From contig NZ_JAERWK010000006.1 in assembly GCF_016918035.1 (NCBI RefSeq), positions 1 to 64,000 on the forward strand: a DNA stretch of 64,000 nucleotides, in the 5' to 3' direction. Below the pieces are notes generated by a model. The model did not search any database, was not told where the DNA came from, and was given only the letters and a program-made list of their open reading frames with translations. Of this stretch, positions 26,663-35,151 are shown piece by piece; position 1 is the first letter of the stretch; each line of letters opens with the position of its first letter. The position numbers and the translations under genes are program-made. Source of the DNA: Nakamurella leprariae (GTDB lineage Bacteria > Actinomycetota > Actinomycetes > Mycobacteriales > Nakamurellaceae).

Positions 26663-28357
26663 TCAGCCGGTGTGCGTCGGGTCGCCCTGCCGCACGACCG
26701 TGTCCGGATCGACGCCGCGCTCGCCGGCCTGGGCCGGCCGGACCAGCGCCGGACCGGAGCCGGCCCGCACCGCCGACGTCGGGTCGTCGTCCCGCGAGCC
26801 GTGGGCGACCGCACCCGGCTCGACCACCAGCGCCCCCGGCCCCGAGACCAGCTGCCCGCCGGTCTCCACCCGGAACCGCCAGGTGACGACCGCGCCGAGC
26901 AGCGAGGTGCCGACCAGGATGAGGAGCAGCACGGTCTGGCCCAGGTCGGCCAGGAGCACCGGGAACAGGAACGCGGTGAGCACCGCACCGACCTTGGCTG
27001 CGGAGGCGGCGAAGCCGGCCCCGGTACCGCGCAGGTGGGTCGGGAAGACCTCGCCGGCCAGCAGGTAGGTCATGGCGTTCGGGCCGAGGTTGGTCATCAG
27101 GTTGAAGATCATGAAGCCGGCGAAGATCAGCAGGGTCTGCATCCCGCCGGTGAACGCCGCGGAGGCCGCGGCGATGGCCAGGCCGGCCGCGCACCCGATG
27201 AAGCCGACCACCTGCAGCTTGATCCGGCCCACCCGGTCCACCAGCAGGATGGCCAGGAGGATGCCGACGACCAGCAGGATGTCGATCATGGCCGCGCCCT
27301 TGGTGCCGAGTGCGTCGCTCTGCACGATCTGCGCCACGTGCTGCGGCGCCGGGTTCGCGGGGGACGAGCCATCGACTGTGTCCACTGATCCCAGCGTGGA
27401 GGCGATGATGACCGGAGTGAAGATGCCGATGCCGTAGGTGCCCAGGTCCTGCAGGAACCACGGCACCGAGGCCAACACCGTGGAGCGCCGCCACGGCGGC
27501 CGCAGGATCTGGCGCATCCGGCCCTTGCCGTGCTCGGGCACGTTCAGCTCGGCGTGCAGCGTCACCACCGACGGGTACGGCGGCTGCCGCTTCAGCAGTC
27601 GCTGCATCTCCCGCTGGGCGTCCTCGACCCGGCCGGCGATGACGAGCCAGTGCGGGCTCTGCGTCACGAAGAGCCGGGCGACCGTGACGATGACCGCCGG
27701 CACGATGATGATGCCGAACATCCAGCGCCACGCTCCGAGGGTGGTGGCGTTGCCGAGCACGACCAGACCGATGAGCGTGCCGGCCATGGCTCCCAGCGAC
27801 TGGAACGCGAATGCGCTGAGCACGAGTCGCCCACGGCTCTGGCTGGAGATGGTCTCGGAGATCATCAGGTGCGCGGTCGGGTAGTCGCAGCCCAGGGCCA
27901 GGCCGAGCCCGAACAGGCAGGCGATGAGCACCGGCAGCTCGGGACTGACGAGCACGCCGACCAGGAACGCGGTGAACAGCACCATCTCGATGAGGAACAG
28001 CGACCGGCGGCCGAACCGGTCGGACAGGCCCCCCAGGGCCGACGCCCCGATGAGGATGCCGAACAGCGACGCCGCGGAGACCAGGCCCATCTCGAAGGTG
28101 GACAGGTCCCACTCACCGTGGATGAGCGGGAGCGCGATGCCGGTCAGGAACACCACGGCGCCTTCGAAGAACTTGCCGGCCGAGGCCAGCAGCCAGATCC
28201 GGCGCTGCATCCGGGTCATCGGGGGCCGGCTCGGCGTCCCGTCCGGCCAGCGCGGTGTCTCGTCCAGGTAGTCCTGGACCAGCAGCCGGCGCGGTCGCCG
28301 TGATGCCGCCCCGTCCGTGTGGTCGTCCTGCGGTGCCGGTCCCCCTGCGTGACGCAC
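26663..28357 (-). CDS. MFS transporter (sugar/organic-acid symporter family)
   Basis: 564 residues with about 12 membrane helices. The characteristic loops are [17 protein letters not shown] between helices 2 and 3 and [10 protein letters not shown] in the second half, and there is an ESP-like [18 protein letters not shown] after helix 6. It is thus of the sugar/aromatic acid porter group. The GTG at 28357 is preferred over GTG 28381 because a GGGGGAAGGGG site precedes it. The hydrophilic N- and C-terminal tails (about 55 and 70 residues) are longer than usual. Substrate unknown. It is read towards groEL but is separated from it by the CIRCE promoter. Confidence 0.88.
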   Translation of the reverse strand: MRHAGGPAPQDDHTDGAASRRPRRLLVQDYLDETPRWPDGTPSRPPMTRMQRRIWLLASAGKFFEGAVVFLTGIALPLIHGEWDLSTFEMGLVSAASLFGILIGASALGGLSDRFGRRSLFLIEMVLFTAFLVGVLVSPELPVLIACLFGLGLALGCDYPTAHLMISETISSQSRGRLVLSAFAFQSLGAMAGTLIGLVVLGNATTLGAWRWMFGIIIVPAVIVTVARLFVTQSPHWLVIAGRVEDAQREMQRLLKRQPPYPSVVTLHAELNVPEHGKGRMRQILRPPWRRSTVLASVPWFLQDLGTYGIGIFTPVIIASTLGSVDTVDGSSPANPAPQHVAQIVQSDALGTKGAAMIDILLVVGILLAILLVDRVGRIKLQVVGFIGCAAGLAIAAASAAFTGGMQTLLIFAGFMIFNLMTNLGPNAMTYLLAGEVFPTHLRGTGAGFAASAAKVGAVLTAFLFPVLLADLGQTVLLLILVGTSLLGAVVTWRFRVETGGQLVSGPGALVVEPGAVAHGSRDDDPTSAVRAGSGPALVRPAQAGERGVDPDTVVRQGDPTHTG

Positions 28358-28573
28358 TGCTGTCCCCTTCCCCCGGAACACTGTTCGCCCGGTACTCCCC
28401 CGAGGCCGGATCCTGACGAGCGTTCATGGACGGCAGGGGTCGATCAAGCGGCCGTCAGGTGTCGGCGGATCCGAACCACCCGATCGGGGCGGGCGCGCCC
28501 GTCCGGGTGCGGCGGCGGGGTCCCGGCCTGGCTCCAGCGGGGCAGTGTCGGCGCTGCTGGCTACAGTCCGACG

Positions 28574-29944
28574 ATGACCACCACTCCCGGTCCCGTACCC
28601 GCTGCCGAGGTCGTCGCTGCCGTGGACGGGCTGCTGCCCGAGTTGATCGGCGAGCTGGAGGCGCTGGTCCGGCTGCCGTCGGTGGCGTTCCCGGGTTTCC
28701 CGGCCGAGCCGGTGCTGCGCACCGCGGAGGCGGTCGCCGACCTGCTCCGCCGCTCCGGGGCGACGGACGCCGAGCTCCTCGAGGTGCCGGGCGGCTACCC
28801 GGCCGTGTACGCCACGGTGCCCGGTCCGGCGGACGCCCCGACCGTGTTGCTCTACGCGCACTACGACGTGCAGCCGGCGCCGCTGGAGCAGGGCTGGCAG
28901 ACCGACCCGTTCGAGCCGGTGCTCAAGGCCGACGGCCGGCTGTACGGCCGGGGCGCGGCCGACGACAAGTCCGGCGTCGTCATCCACGCCGGCACCGTCC
29001 GCGCCCTCACGTCGCTGCCCGCCGGCTCGCCGGTGAACCTGGTCCTGCTCATCGAGGGTGAGGAGGAGACCATCAGTCACCTCGAGGACTTCGTCGAGGC
29101 GAATCCGGCCCTGGTCGACTGCGATGCCTTCGTCATCGCCGACATGGGCAACCAACGGGTGGGCCGGCCGACGCTGACCACCGCGCTGCGGGGCGACGTC
29201 TCGTGCGTCGTCACGGTGCGGACGCTGGACCACCCGGTGCACTCCGGTCTGTTCGGCGGTGCCGCCCCGGACGCGCTGGTGGCGCTGATCAGGATGTTGG
29301 CCACCCTGCACGACGATGCCGGCGACACCGTCGTGCCGGGCGTCGAGTCCTACGACTGGCCGGGCGCGGACTGCGACGAGGACGTCTACCGGGAGGGTGT
29401 CGCGCTGCTCGACGGCGTCGAGCTGATCGGATCCGGGTCGCTGGCCTCCCGGCTGTGGTCCAGACCCAGCGTCACGGTGATCGGGCTGGATGCGCCCCGG
29501 GTGGCCGACGCCTCGAACGTGCTCATCCCCCAGGCGTCGGCCAAGGTGTCGATGCGCATCGTGCCGGGTTGTGACGCAGACGCCCAGCTCGAGGCGCTCA
29601 TCGGGCATCTGCGGTCCGTCGTGCCCTGGGGCGCCCAGGTGCAGATCGAGCCGGTGAAGGTCGGCTGGCCGTTCGCGGTCGACACCTCCGGCAGTGCGGT
29701 CACCGCGGCCGAACGGGCGCTGGCCGAGGTCTACGGCGAGACGGTCGACCGGATCGGCTCCGGCGGATCCATCCCGCTGATCAACTCGTTGCAGCAGGCC
29801 ACCCCTCGGGCCGAGGTCATCCTGTGGGGTGCCGAGGACACCGCCCAGGCCCGGATCCACGGCTCGGACGAGAGCGTGGACCCGGCCGAGATCGGCCGCA
29901 CGGTCGCGGCCCAGGTGCTGATGCTGCGCCGCTGGAGCCGCTGA
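28574..29944 (+). CDS. M20 family metallopeptidase (dipeptidase)
   Basis: 456 residues. Zn-binding motifs: YAHYDVQPAP (His and the catalytic Asp), GRGAADDKSG (bridging Asp), LLIEGEEETIS (catalytic Glu pair), a DMGN segment, and HGSDESV with the last His. The insert after LTTALRGDVSC and DHPVHSGLFGGAAPDALVAL is the dimerisation lid domain. It hydrolyses dipeptides or N-acyl amino acids in the cytosol. It starts at ATG 28574. The first of four tandem 53-bp repeats begins at its stop codon. Confidence 0.92.
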   Translation: MTTTPGPVPAAEVVAAVDGLLPELIGELEALVRLPSVAFPGFPAEPVLRTAEAVADLLRRSGATDAELLEVPGGYPAVYATVPGPADAPTVLLYAHYDVQPAPLEQGWQTDPFEPVLKADGRLYGRGAADDKSGVVIHAGTVRALTSLPAGSPVNLVLLIEGEEETISHLEDFVEANPALVDCDAFVIADMGNQRVGRPTLTTALRGDVSCVVTVRTLDHPVHSGLFGGAAPDALVALIRMLATLHDDAGDTVVPGVESYDWPGADCDEDVYREGVALLDGVELIGSGSLASRLWSRPSVTVIGLDAPRVADASNVLIPQASAKVSMRIVPGCDADAQLEALIGHLRSVVPWGAQVQIEPVKVGWPFAVDTSGSAVTAAERALAEVYGETVDRIGSGGSIPLINSLQQATPRAEVILWGAEDTAQARIHGSDESVDPAEIGRTVAAQVLMLRRWSR

Positions 29945-30151
29945 GGAGTCGCGCGAGCGAGGAACGAGGGAACGCGGGCTCCGACCAGACCGGCTGAGGA
30001 GTCGCGCGAGCGAGGAACGAGGGAGCGCGGGCTCCGACCAGACCGGCTGAGGAGTCGCGCGAGCGAGGAACGAGCGAGCGCGGGCTCCGACCAGACCGGC
30101 TGAGGAGTCGCGCGAGCGAGGAACGAGCGAGCGCGGGCTCCGACCAGACCG
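29941..30151 (+). repeat. Four tandem copies of a 53-bp palindromic-end repeat
   Basis: Four head-to-tail units of exactly 53 bases begin at 29941, 29994, 30047 and 30100. Each has the core GGAGTCGCGCGAGCGAGG then CGCGGGCTCCGACC. The units differ at only a few positions (GAGGGA versus GAGCGA). They start at the M20 stop codon and end 150 bases before the FMN reductase gene. Related copies lie at 30896-30993 and inside a gene at 34377-34425. Confidence 0.95.
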
Positions 30152-30299
30152 CCCGTGAGCGTGGTCACTCCGGCGGGCCGGCGGAAATTTCGTTGACGCG
30201 TCCCCCGTAGCATCACCTGGGGTCTGCCGCCACTGTCCGTCGGCTTCCGGACCCCTGCCTCTCGTCGGAGGCATCGTTCGTTCGGAAGGACACCCGTCA

Positions 30300-30884
30300 G
30301 TGACTCGCATCCTGACCATCGTCGGCAGCCTCCGTGCCGGCTCCACCAACCTGCAGCTGGCCCACACCGCGCAGGAGCTCGGCGCCCAGCAGGACCTGAC
30401 CATCGAGCTGTACCAGGGCATCGCGGAGCTGCCCTTCTACAACGAGGACGTCGACACCCCGGAGACCGTGCCGGCCGAGGCCGAGGCGTTCCGCGAGGCC
30501 ATCACGGTCGCCGACGCCGTGCTGGTGTTCACGCCCGAGTACAACGGCACCATGCCGGCCGTACTGAAGAACGCGGTCGACTGGGCGTCCCGCCCGTTCG
30601 GCGCGAGCGCCCTGCTCGGCAAGCCCCTGGTCGTGGCCGGCAGCGCGTTCGGCCAGTACGGCGGCGTGTGGGCCCAGGACGAGGCCCGCAAGGCCTTCGG
30701 CATCGCCGGCGCCTCGGTGCTGGCGGATCCGAGCGTGGCGATCCCCGGGTCGCTGCAGCGGTTCGCCGAGAACCACCCGCGCAACGACGACGAGGTCACC
30801 GAGCAGCTGCGCAGCCTGCTGGTCGCCCTGAAGATCGCCGTGGAGAACAAGGAGCAGGTCCAGGAGGCCACCGCGGCGGTCTGA
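30300..30884 (+). CDS. NADPH-dependent FMN reductase (quinone reductase-like flavodoxin fold)
   Basis: 194 residues. The FMN phosphate loop is GSLRAGSTN at the N-terminus, followed by LPFYNEDVD and the hallmark TPEYNGTMPAVLKNAVDWASRP. The family reduces FMN, quinones, chromate or azo compounds with NAD(P)H and often protects against redox stress. The GTG start at 30300 follows a GGAAGGA site. It lies between two repeat clusters and may be monocistronic. Confidence 0.93.
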   Translation: MTRILTIVGSLRAGSTNLQLAHTAQELGAQQDLTIELYQGIAELPFYNEDVDTPETVPAEAEAFREAITVADAVLVFTPEYNGTMPAVLKNAVDWASRPFGASALLGKPLVVAGSAFGQYGGVWAQDEARKAFGIAGASVLADPSVAIPGSLQRFAENHPRNDDEVTEQLRSLLVALKIAVENKEQVQEATAAV

Positions 30885-30895
30885 CTCGCGTCGGA

Positions 30896-30993
30896 GGAGT
30901 CGCGCGAGCGAGGCACGAGCGAGCGCGGGCTCCGACCCATGTGGGCGGGAGTCGCGCGAGCGAGGCACGAGCGAGCGCGGGCTCCGACCCATG
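30896..30993 (+). repeat. Two copies of the GGAGTCGCGCGAG repeat
   Basis: Units start at 30896 and 30948 (52-base spacing), in the same orientation as the 29941-30151 array. They have CACGAG instead of AACGAG and CCATGT after the terminal GGGCTCCGAC. The ends TCGGAG and CTCCGA are complementary, so a unit can form a hairpin. Confidence 0.9.
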
Positions 30994-31136
30994 TCTGTGA
31001 TCTGCGCACACCACGCATGACCGGCGACCGGTTGGGAACTCAACATCCCGACCGGTCGTTGCGCACCCAGGCCCGGACATCCCCGTGATGGACGGGCCCT
31101 GCCCGTCTCTCCCGTCCCCCGAAGCCGGAAGGACCG

Positions 31137-31199
31137 ATGAACCCCGACTCTCCCGAGCCCCTGTTCCCGCTGGACCGGAACGGGGGCTCGAACCGGTGA
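31137..31199 (+). CDS. Possible 20-codon leader peptide
   Basis: An ATG at 31137 with a very good GGAAGGA ribosome site opens a 20-codon frame rich in Pro and Asp. Its TGA overlaps the GTG start of the CNNM gene as GTGA. Either it is a real translationally coupled leader, or the strong site serves the downstream gene by re-initiation. Homology could not be judged. Confidence 0.35.
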   Translation: MNPDSPEPLFPLDRNGGSNR

Positions 31200-32623
31200 T
31201 CTGGCCGTTGTCGCTGCTGATCGGGCTGTTGGTGGTGCTGGCGATCACCGCCGCCACGGCCTGGTTCGTGGCGCAGGAATTCGCCTACATGTCCGTCGAC
31301 CGCTCACGCCTCAAAGCGCGGGCCGCGTCCGGGGACGCCGGGGCCGAGCGTGCGCTGGCCATCACCCGGCGCACGTCGTTCATGCTGTCCGGCGCCCAGC
31401 TCGGCATCACGGTCACCGGCCTGCTGGTCGGGTACGTGGCCGAGCCGCTCATCGGCGAGGCGATCGGGGAGCTGCTCGGCGGCGTCTCGGTGCCGACCGG
31501 CGTGGGCATCGCCATCGGCACGATCGTTGCGCTGACAGTGTCGACCTTCATCCAGATGTTGATCGGCGAGCTGGTCCCCAAGAACCTCTCGATCGCCAGG
31601 GCCGAGCCGATCGCCATCGGCCTGTCCCGCTCCACCCGCATCTACCTGGCCGTCTTCGGCTGGTTGATCACCGTCTTCGACAAGTCCTCGAACCTGCTGC
31701 TGCGGGCGTTGCGGATCGACCCGGTGCACGACGTCGAGCACTCCGCCACCGTCCGCGACCTGGAGCACATCGTCGCCGACTCGCGGGAGAGCGGGGACCT
31801 GCCGGACGAGGTGTCGGTGCTGCTCGACCGGATCCTCGACTTCCCCGAGCAGGACGTGGAGCACGCCATGATCCCGCGGGCCCGGGTCGGGGCGATCCGT
31901 CCGGACGTGCCGATCAGCGAGATCCGGCTGCGCATGCAGCAGGGCCACTCGCGCTACCCGGTGCTCGACGACGGCGCCGACGGGGTGGAGCAGGTGCTGG
32001 GCGTGGTGCACCTGCAGGACGTGCTGGCGCTGGACCGGCTCGACGGCCGGACGGCCGCGGACGTGATGCGGCCGCCGCTGCTGCTGCCGACCTCGATGCG
32101 GCTGCCGGACGCGCTCGGCCGGCTGGTCGGGACCCGCAACCAGCTGGCCTGCGTACTCGACGAGTACGGCGGCTTCGCTGGGGTGCTGAGCGCCGAGGAC
32201 CTGGCCGAAGAACTCATCGGCGAGATCGGCGACGAACACGACCCGGTGGTGCCGACGTTCACCGCGGACCCGCAGGCAGGGTCCTGGGTGGTGGCCGGCG
32301 ACCTGCCCGTCGACGAGGTGGCCCGGCTCATCGAGCGGCCGCTGCCCGAGGGCGACTACGAGACCATCGCCGGGCTCGCCATCACCGAGCGGGGCACCTT
32401 CCCCGCGGTCGGTGACCGGATGACCGTGGTGCTGCCGCCCGATCCCGCCGAGTACGCGCACACCGACGACCCGCCGCCGGGCCGTCTCGACCTGGAGGTC
32501 CTGGAGATCGACAACCACGTGCCCTCACAGGTGCGGATCACCGTCCACGGTCCCGCCGACGCGCGGGACGCCTCCACCGACCCGGCCGACGAGCCGGCCG
32601 CGCCGACGGCAGGCACGCCATGA
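31196..32623 (+). CDS. CNNM/CorC-type hemolysin-family membrane protein with CBS pair
   Basis: 475 residues. The N-terminal DUF21 domain has about four membrane segments (LSLLIGLLVVLAITAATAWF, LSGAQLGITVTGLLVGYV, GIAIGTIVALTVSTFIQML). The signature GELVPKNLSIARAE follows, then two CBS domains (about 205-330; VMRPP, LDEYGGFAGVLSAEDLAEELIGEI) and a C-terminal CorC_HlyC domain ending in IDNHVPSQVRI. The family is linked to Mg/Co efflux and membrane homeostasis. The GTG at 31196 is used; an in-frame ATG at 31085 has no ribosome site. It overlaps the next gene as ATGA, forming a two-gene operon of paralogues. Confidence 0.9.
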   Translation: MIWPLSLLIGLLVVLAITAATAWFVAQEFAYMSVDRSRLKARAASGDAGAERALAITRRTSFMLSGAQLGITVTGLLVGYVAEPLIGEAIGELLGGVSVPTGVGIAIGTIVALTVSTFIQMLIGELVPKNLSIARAEPIAIGLSRSTRIYLAVFGWLITVFDKSSNLLLRALRIDPVHDVEHSATVRDLEHIVADSRESGDLPDEVSVLLDRILDFPEQDVEHAMIPRARVGAIRPDVPISEIRLRMQQGHSRYPVLDDGADGVEQVLGVVHLQDVLALDRLDGRTAADVMRPPLLLPTSMRLPDALGRLVGTRNQLACVLDEYGGFAGVLSAEDLAEELIGEIGDEHDPVVPTFTADPQAGSWVVAGDLPVDEVARLIERPLPEGDYETIAGLAITERGTFPAVGDRMTVVLPPDPAEYAHTDDPPPGRLDLEVLEIDNHVPSQVRITVHGPADARDASTDPADEPAAPTAGTP

Positions 32624-33669
32624 GCAACCCGTGGGTGATCGTCTCCGTCACCGCCCTGATCATCGTGTTGAGTGCGTTCTTCGTCGCGGTCGAGTTCGCG
32701 CTGCTGGCCGCCAAGCGGCACCGGCTCGAGGACGCCGCCATCACCAGCCGCTCCGCGCGGGCGGCGCTGCGCAGTTCGGCCGAGCTGACCGTGGTGCTGG
32801 CCGGGTCACAGCTCGGCATCACCGCCTGCACGCTGGCGCTCGGTGCCATCACCAAGCCCGCGGTGCACCACGCGCTCACGCCGCTGTTCACCGGCTTGGG
32901 CATCGCACTGTGGGTGGCCGACGCCATCGCGTTCGTCCTCGCCCTGGTGGTGGTGACCTTCCTGCACCTGGTCGTCGGTGAGATGGCGCCCAAGTCCTGG
33001 GCCATCGCCCACCCGGAGCGCTCGTCGATCCTGCTGGCCGTCCCGATGCGGGCGTTCATGTTCGTGTTCCGCCCGCTGCTGATCACGCTGAACCGGATGG
33101 CCAACTGGTGCGTGCGCAAGCTGGGGGTGGAGCCGGTCGACGAGGCCGCCACCGGTCAGGACCCGCGCACGCTGCGGCAGCTCGTCGAGCACTCGGCGAA
33201 CGTCGGGGCGCTGGACGCCTCCTACTCCCGGCAGCTGGCCGGGGCCCTCGACCTGGAGACCCTCACCGTGGGTGACCTGCTCCGCCCCGGTGCGCGCCCG
33301 ACCTCGGTGCCGGCCGGCGCGACCGTCGAGGAGGTCCGAGCGGCCGCTCGCGCGTCCGGGCACCTGCGGATCCTGGTCCGGGACGGCGCCCGGGTCCTCG
33401 GGGTGGTGCACGTCCGCGACGTGCTGACCGCGCCGGGTGACGACCCGGTCGACGGCGAGCTGCGGCCCGCCTTCGAGTTGGCCGCCGGGACCTCGATCGC
33501 CCGTGGGCTGGAGTCGATGCGCGAGTCGCGCAACCACCTGGCCGTGGTCGTCGACGGCGAGTCGGCACAGTTCAGAGGCGTGGTCACGCTGTCCGACCTG
33601 CTGCGCACGCTGTTCCCGGACGCGGCTCCGCGGGACGCTCGCGATGCGAAGGCGGTCCCGGCGCGGTAG
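32620..33669 (+). CDS. CNNM/DUF21 membrane protein with CBS domains (second copy)
   Basis: 349 residues and shorter than its upstream paralogue. It has a DUF21 domain with membrane segments VIVSVTALIIVLSAFFVAVEFALLAA (from the N-terminus), the block LAGSQLGITACTLALGAITKPAV, and GEMAPKSWAIAHPER, the family signature. A degenerate CBS pair (about 215-335) follows. It lacks the C-terminal CorC_HlyC domain. The start codon overlaps the upstream stop as ATGA. The pair may form a heteromeric membrane complex for divalent cation handling. Confidence 0.9.
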   Translation: MSNPWVIVSVTALIIVLSAFFVAVEFALLAAKRHRLEDAAITSRSARAALRSSAELTVVLAGSQLGITACTLALGAITKPAVHHALTPLFTGLGIALWVADAIAFVLALVVVTFLHLVVGEMAPKSWAIAHPERSSILLAVPMRAFMFVFRPLLITLNRMANWCVRKLGVEPVDEAATGQDPRTLRQLVEHSANVGALDASYSRQLAGALDLETLTVGDLLRPGARPTSVPAGATVEEVRAAARASGHLRILVRDGARVLGVVHVRDVLTAPGDDPVDGELRPAFELAAGTSIARGLESMRESRNHLAVVVDGESAQFRGVVTLSDLLRTLFPDAAPRDARDAKAVPAR

Positions 33670-33678
33670 TCCTGTGCC

Positions 33679-34626
33679 ATGGACGCAGGCACGGATCCAG
33701 GGGTGGACGGCACGCGGCTGACCGAGGTGTCCGTGCTGGCGACCGGGATCGGCATGGGCGAGTCGATACGGTGGCACGCCGGCCGGATCTGGTGCGCCGA
33801 CTGGCTGGCCGGCACCGTCCTCACGGTGTCGGCCGGCGGCGGCCCGGTGGAGACGGTCGTGCAGGTGTCGTCGTCGGGTCCGCTGTGCTTCGACTTCCTG
33901 CCCGACGGCCGGCTGATCGCGGTCTGCAACGACGACGGCACGCTGGTCGCCGGTCCCCCGGAGGGGCCGCTGACTCCGATCGCGGATCTCGTTCCGAGCT
34001 CGCCCTACCCGTGGAACGAGGTCGTGGTCGGGCCGACCGGACTGGTCTTCGTGAACGGCATCGGCTTCGACTACGGCGAGTCGGTGCCGGACGCGCCGCT
34101 GGGCTCGATCGTCGTGGTCGGGCCGGACGGCAGCGTCCGGCCGGTGGCCGACACCCTGCACTTCCCCAACGGCATGGCCCTCGCCCCGGACGGGCGCACG
34201 CTGCTCGTCGCCGAGTCGCACGGCCATCGGATCACCGCGTTCGACGTGGCCGAGGACGGCACGCTCGACGGCCGCCGGGTCTGGGCAGACACCCCCGACC
34301 ATTTCCCGGACGGCATCAGCCTCGACGCCAGCGGCGCCTGCTGGTTCGCCGACGTGCCCGGGCAGTGCTGCGTGCGGGTCGGAGGAGCCGACCGAGCGAG
34401 GGACGAGCGAGGGCGGGCTCCGACCATGGGACCTGCCGAGGGCGGTGCCGTGCTCACCACCGTCCACCTGGACCGCGGTGCGTTCTCCTGCGTGCTGGAC
34501 GACGATCCGGCCGACCCACGCCTGTACGTGGCCGCGAACGCCTGGGACGGCGAGGGTGCAGCCGACGGTCGGCTCCTGACCGTCCCGGCGCCGTCGCCCG
34601 GGCCCCGGCGCCGCCGAGACCGATGA
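33679..34626 (+). CDS. SMP-30/gluconolactonase family protein with in-frame repeat insertion
   Basis: A 315-residue six-bladed beta-propeller of the SMP-30/lactonase family, which hydrolyses sugar lactones with a divalent metal. Family blocks are GESIRWHAGRIWCADWLAG (metal Glu at the start), FDFLPDGRLIAVCN, NEVVVGPTGLVFVNGIGF, FPNGMALAPDGRTLLVAESHGHRI and DHFPDGISLDASGACWFADV. Between CCVRV and AEGGAVLTT, which are adjacent in normal members, lies an extra stretch of about 18 residues beginning GGADRARDERGR. It is encoded by a copy of the palindromic repeat (34377-34425). The reading frame is kept. Whether the lactonase still works is not known; the insert falls in a loop between blades. Confidence 0.88.
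   Translation: MDAGTDPGVDGTRLTEVSVLATGIGMGESIRWHAGRIWCADWLAGTVLTVSAGGGPVETVVQVSSSGPLCFDFLPDGRLIAVCNDDGTLVAGPPEGPLTPIADLVPSSPYPWNEVVVGPTGLVFVNGIGFDYGESVPDAPLGSIVVVGPDGSVRPVADTLHFPNGMALAPDGRTLLVAESHGHRITAFDVAEDGTLDGRRVWADTPDHFPDGISLDASGACWFADVPGQCCVRVGGADRARDERGRAPTMGPAEGGAVLTTVHLDRGAFSCVLDDDPADPRLYVAANAWDGEGAADGRLLTVPAPSPGPRRRRDR
34377..34425 (+). repeat. Palindromic repeat copy inside the SMP-30 gene
   Basis: 49 bases bounded by GGTCGGAG and CTCCGACC, with the GAGCGAGGGACGAGCGAG core, related to the copies at 29941-30151 and 30896-30993 and in the same orientation. It adds codons in frame. Confidence 0.85.
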
Positions 34627-34669
34627 TCGGTACGGTCCGCAACGACTGGAGCGATCAGGAGGTCGTCGC

Positions 34670-35131
34670 ATGACGTACACCGTGGACTTCGTGGACGTCT
34701 CGACCGTCGGGCTGGAGTCGTCGCCCGTCGCCGAGCCGCTCGCCGGCCTGCGCGCGAACGAGGCACGCTACTTCAAGAACAAGTACGACTGGACCTTCAC
34801 CACGACGCCCGCCGCCGACGCCGCGGACACCATCGCCTGGGTGCACGGGATCCTGTGGGACGAACGGGATCTGGCGATCGCGTCTCCGCCGCTGGAGGCG
34901 TGCGAGTTCGACGTGGACGGTACCCGGTTCGCGTACGTGTTCTACGCCAGCGGTCTGTCGATCAACGTCATGTACGCCCTGGCCGACGGCGGCAAGCGTG
35001 CGGTCGGCTTCAAGCTGGCCGACGGGATGGAGGTGCCGCAGGAGCTGTCGTCGTTCAAGTTCGCCCGGCAGCGCTCCAAGCTGGCCGGGACCATCCGCGG
35101 CTCGTACTTCGTCATCAAGCACGAGCACTGA
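34670..35131 (+). CDS. Unknown protein, 153 aa
   Basis: No family was recognised. The sequence is regular, soluble alpha/beta: MTYTVDFVDVSTVGLESSPVA at the N-terminus, a central AWVHGILWDERDLAI and a C-terminal basic end (RQRSKLAGTIRGSYFVIKHEH). There is no signal peptide or membrane helix. It starts at ATG 34670 after a GGAGG site, 43 bases past the SMP-30 gene in the same direction. It shares a terminator hairpin with the convergent moeA. Confidence 0.75.
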   Translation: MTYTVDFVDVSTVGLESSPVAEPLAGLRANEARYFKNKYDWTFTTTPAADAADTIAWVHGILWDERDLAIASPPLEACEFDVDGTRFAYVFYASGLSINVMYALADGGKRAVGFKLADGMEVPQELSSFKFARQRSKLAGTIRGSYFVIKHEH

Positions 35132-35151
35132 GCCCGGGGCGGCTACTCAGT
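35127..35151. terminator. Bidirectional hairpin between the unknown gene and moeA
   Basis: ACTGAGCC (35127-35134) pairs with GGCT-A-CTCAGT (35141-35151, one bulged base). The stop codons of both convergent genes lie in or beside its arms. Confidence 0.55.

Noticed and set aside
29941..30151. CRISPR array
   Set aside because: The 53-base units abut each other with no variable spacers, and there are no cas genes.
28424..30421. Minus-strand open frame covering the M20 gene and the repeats
   Set aside because: It is only open because of GC bias, and the repetitive stretch is the translated DNA repeat, not a protein repeat family.
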